Positions 5,211 through 7,123 of a stretch of DNA of 7,123 nt are shown here, in pieces (position 1 is the stretch's first letter; each line of letters begins with the position of its first letter). Made by a program: the position numbers and the translations under genes. Under the pieces are notes generated by a model. It did not search any database. It was not told the DNA's origin and was given only the letters and a program-made list of their open reading frames with translations. The stretch comes from Phycisphaerales bacterium. Its GTDB lineage: Bacteria > Planctomycetota > Phycisphaerae > SM23-33. The stretch is taken from assembly GCA_003153915.1 (NCBI GenBank), contig PMBX01000248.1, positions 1 through 7,123 on the forward strand, in the 5' to 3' direction.

Positions 5211-7123
5211 ATGAGCAAGGACGAAATCATACGGCGGGTGGAGCGGTTGCGGCAGGAGATTTTTCGGCATGACCGGTTGTATTACGTAGAGGCCGCGCCG
5301 GAAATTTCCGACCTCCAGTACGACGAGCTGATGCGGGAATTGAAGGACCTGGAATCCGCCCACCCGGAACTGGTCAGGGAAGATTCCCCCACGCAACGTG
5401 TCGGTGGACAACCCCAGGAGGGCTTCGCCCGCGTCCGCCACAGCCGGCCGATGCTCAGCATCGACAACACCTACAGCACCGCGGAACTGGCGGAGTTCGA
5501 CGTCCGCGTCGCCCGCGCGCTGGCCGGCGGGGCGTACCATTACCTGGTTGACCCCAAGATCGACGGGGTTGCTGTCTCGCTACGATACAAACAAGGCCGG
5601 CTGGAACAGGCCGCCACGCGGGGCGATGGCGAGGTCGGCGATGACATCACCGCCAACGCCCGCGCCATCCGGTCCATTCCGCTACGTCTGACGGGAGAGG
5701 GTGTCCCGGAAATGTTGGAGGTTCGCGGGGAGGTTTACTGGCCCCGCTCGGTCTTCGCCGCCTACAACGCCAGGCGAGCCGCCCAGGGCCTGGAGACCTT
5801 CGCCAACCCTCGCAACGGGGCGGCGGGAACGCTCAAGCAACTGGACCCGCGCGTCACGGCAGAGCGGGGGCTGGCGTTCATCGCGCATGGGTTCGGGCAG
5901 GTTGAACCGCTTTCTGTGCGACGGGCGAGCGAACTGATGGCTTTGCTGAGGGACTGGGGCCTGCCCGCCAACCCGCACGCCCGCGTCTGCGACGACCTGG
6001 CGGCGGTGACCGAAGCCGTCGAGGAATGGCTGGTCCTGCGCGGAGGGGCCGACTACGAGACCGATGGGGTTGTCGTCAAGATTGACGAACTGGACCTGCG
6101 CGACCAACTGGGCGCCACCAGCAAGCACCCCCGATGGTGCGTGGCCTACAAGTACCAGGCCGCCCAGGCCGCCACGCGCTTGCGGAGCGTAAGCTTCGAG
6201 GTGGGCCGGCTGGGAACCATCACGCCCACGGCGCACTTCGATCCGGTGCAGTTGGGCGGAACGACCGTCAGCAACGCTTCCTTGCACAACTTCGACCAGG
6301 TGCGGCGGCTTGACGTGCACGAGGGCGACACGGTCCTGGTCGAAAAGGCCGGGGAGATCATCCCCCAGGTCGTCGCCGTACTGGCGGAAAATCGCCCCGC
6401 AGGCGCTCGGCGAGTCCAGCCGCCGCGGAAGTGTCCCGCCTGCCAGCGCCCCGTGGAGCGGGAAGACGGCGCCGTCGCGCTGCGGTGCGTCAACCCCGAA
6501 TGTCCCGCACAGATACGACAGCGCCTGGCCTTCTTCGCCGGACGCGACCAGATGGACATCGAGGGCCTCGGCCCGGCAATCGTCGATCAACTCGTCACCT
6601 CCGGGCGGATCAAGCACTTTGCCGACCTCTACGGCCTGGACCTGGAAGCCCTGGTGGGCATGGAGATCGGCAGGCACACGCGCGACGACGGGCGGGTCAT
6701 CATTACCCGGATGCAGAAGCAATCGGCGGGCAAGCTCCTGGCGGCGATCGTTGCCGGCAAGACTCGCGGACTGGCCAGGGTGTTGGCGGGCTTGGGAATC
6801 CGCCACGTTGGCGGGCGGGTCGCGGAGGTTCTGGCCGATCATTTCGGCGACATCGACTCCATCGCCTCGGCGGACCTGGAGACGTTGCAGGATGTACCCG
6901 AAATCGGCCCGGTGATCGCCCAGGGCGTCCACGACTTTTTTGCCAGTTCCAGCGGGCTGGAGGTGGTCGGCCGCCTTCGGGAGGCGGGCGTGAAGATGAC
7001 TTCCGACCGGCCCGCCGCAACGGCCGGGGGAGCGATGGCGGGCAAGACCGTCGTGGTCACCGGAACGCTGGAGCGGTTTTCACGATCGGAGGCCGAAGCT
7101 GCAATCAAGTCCGCCGGTGGCCG
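5211..7123 (+). CDS. ligA: NAD-dependent DNA ligase, 3' end outside the window
   Basis: LigA seals nicks in DNA during replication and repair, using NAD+ to adenylate itself. The 637 visible residues contain the Ia domain (LYY at 23-25, D34, Y37, D38), the adenylation domain with the nucleophile K116 in KIDG, RGDG (137-140), E174, D285, K290 and K314, then the OB fold, a zinc finger (C408, C411, C426, C431), the helix-hairpin-helix domain (about 440-590) and the start of a BRCT domain (about 606 onward) that the window cuts off. The ATG at 5211 has AGGA six bases upstream; a GTG at 5208 is also in frame. Two oddities are an Asp (D114) where the motif usually has Glu two residues before the catalytic Lys, and an inserted segment at about 484-499. 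Function is not in doubt. Confidence 0.97.
   Translation, partial: MSKDEIIRRVERLRQEIFRHDRLYYVEAAPEISDLQYDELMRELKDLESAHPELVREDSPTQRVGGQPQEGFARVRHSRPMLSIDNTYSTAELAEFDVRVARALAGGAYHYLVDPKIDGVAVSLRYKQGRLEQAATRGDGEVGDDITANARAIRSIPLRLTGEGVPEMLEVRGEVYWPRSVFAAYNARRAAQGLETFANPRNGAAGTLKQLDPRVTAERGLAFIAHGFGQVEPLSVRRASELMALLRDWGLPANPHARVCDDLAAVTEAVEEWLVLRGGADYETDGVVVKIDELDLRDQLGATSKHPRWCVAYKYQAAQAATRLRSVSFEVGRLGTITPTAHFDPVQLGGTTVSNASLHNFDQVRRLDVHEGDTVLVEKAGEIIPQVVAVLAENRPAGARRVQPPRKCPACQRPVEREDGAVALRCVNPECPAQIRQRLAFFAGRDQMDIEGLGPAIVDQLVTSGRIKHFADLYGLDLEALVGMEIGRHTRDDGRVIITRMQKQSAGKLLAAIVAGKTRGLARVLAGLGIRHVGGRVAEVLADHFGDIDSIASADLETLQDVPEIGPVIAQGVHDFFASSSGLEVVGRLREAGVKMTSDRPAATAGGAMAGKTVVVTGTLERFSRSEAEAAIKSAGG

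Noticed and set aside
5682..6932. Minus-strand open frame of 416 codons antisense to ligA
   Set aside because: The plus strand encodes LigA with the adenylation motifs, zinc finger and helix-hairpin-helix domain in order. The antisense frame is an artefact of composition.

Overview
This is a GC-rich bacterial window. It carries a conserved housekeeping core, rpsO-pnp on the minus strand and ligA on the plus strand, beside two unrecognised envelope genes and repeat-rich intergenic DNA. Nothing in the window fixes the taxon. The base composition, the weak but present Shine-Dalgarno sites, the palindromic intergenic repeats and the LigA sequence style would suit a planctomycete or another PVC-group bacterium, but that is only an impression.

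Layout, left to right. Positions 1-409 hold no convincing gene. They contain a dense cluster of inverted repeats: two adjoining perfect hairpins, a ~140-nt imperfect palindrome with three nested stems, and a further 8-bp hairpin. Next come two minus-strand genes 4 bp apart: a small polytopic membrane protein (1326-1772) followed by a secreted protein of unknown function (410-1321). Between them and pnp lies a 129-bp element (1789-1917). It consists of two arrays of 7-bp repeats in inverted orientation, enclosing a probable intrinsic terminator for pnp and a possible promoter for the membrane-protein gene.

Positions 1932-4574 hold pnp (PNPase) and rpsO (ribosomal protein S15), in the rpsO-then-pnp order conserved in many bacteria. 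Both have hairpins in their leaders, at the places where autoregulation occurs in other bacteria. Upstream is a stand-alone receiver-domain response regulator (minus strand, 4720-5100). Its best start appears to be a TTG with a strong ribosome-binding site rather than the upstream ATG, because a TATAAT box almost abuts that ATG. Diverging from it is ligA (5211 onward), NAD-dependent DNA ligase, which runs off the right edge inside its BRCT domain.

I see no CRISPR array, transposase, tRNA or rRNA, and no clearly new multi-gene system. The most unusual content is the intergenic repeat architecture (1-409 and 1789-1917), the re-assigned start of the response regulator, and small departures from consensus in LigA.
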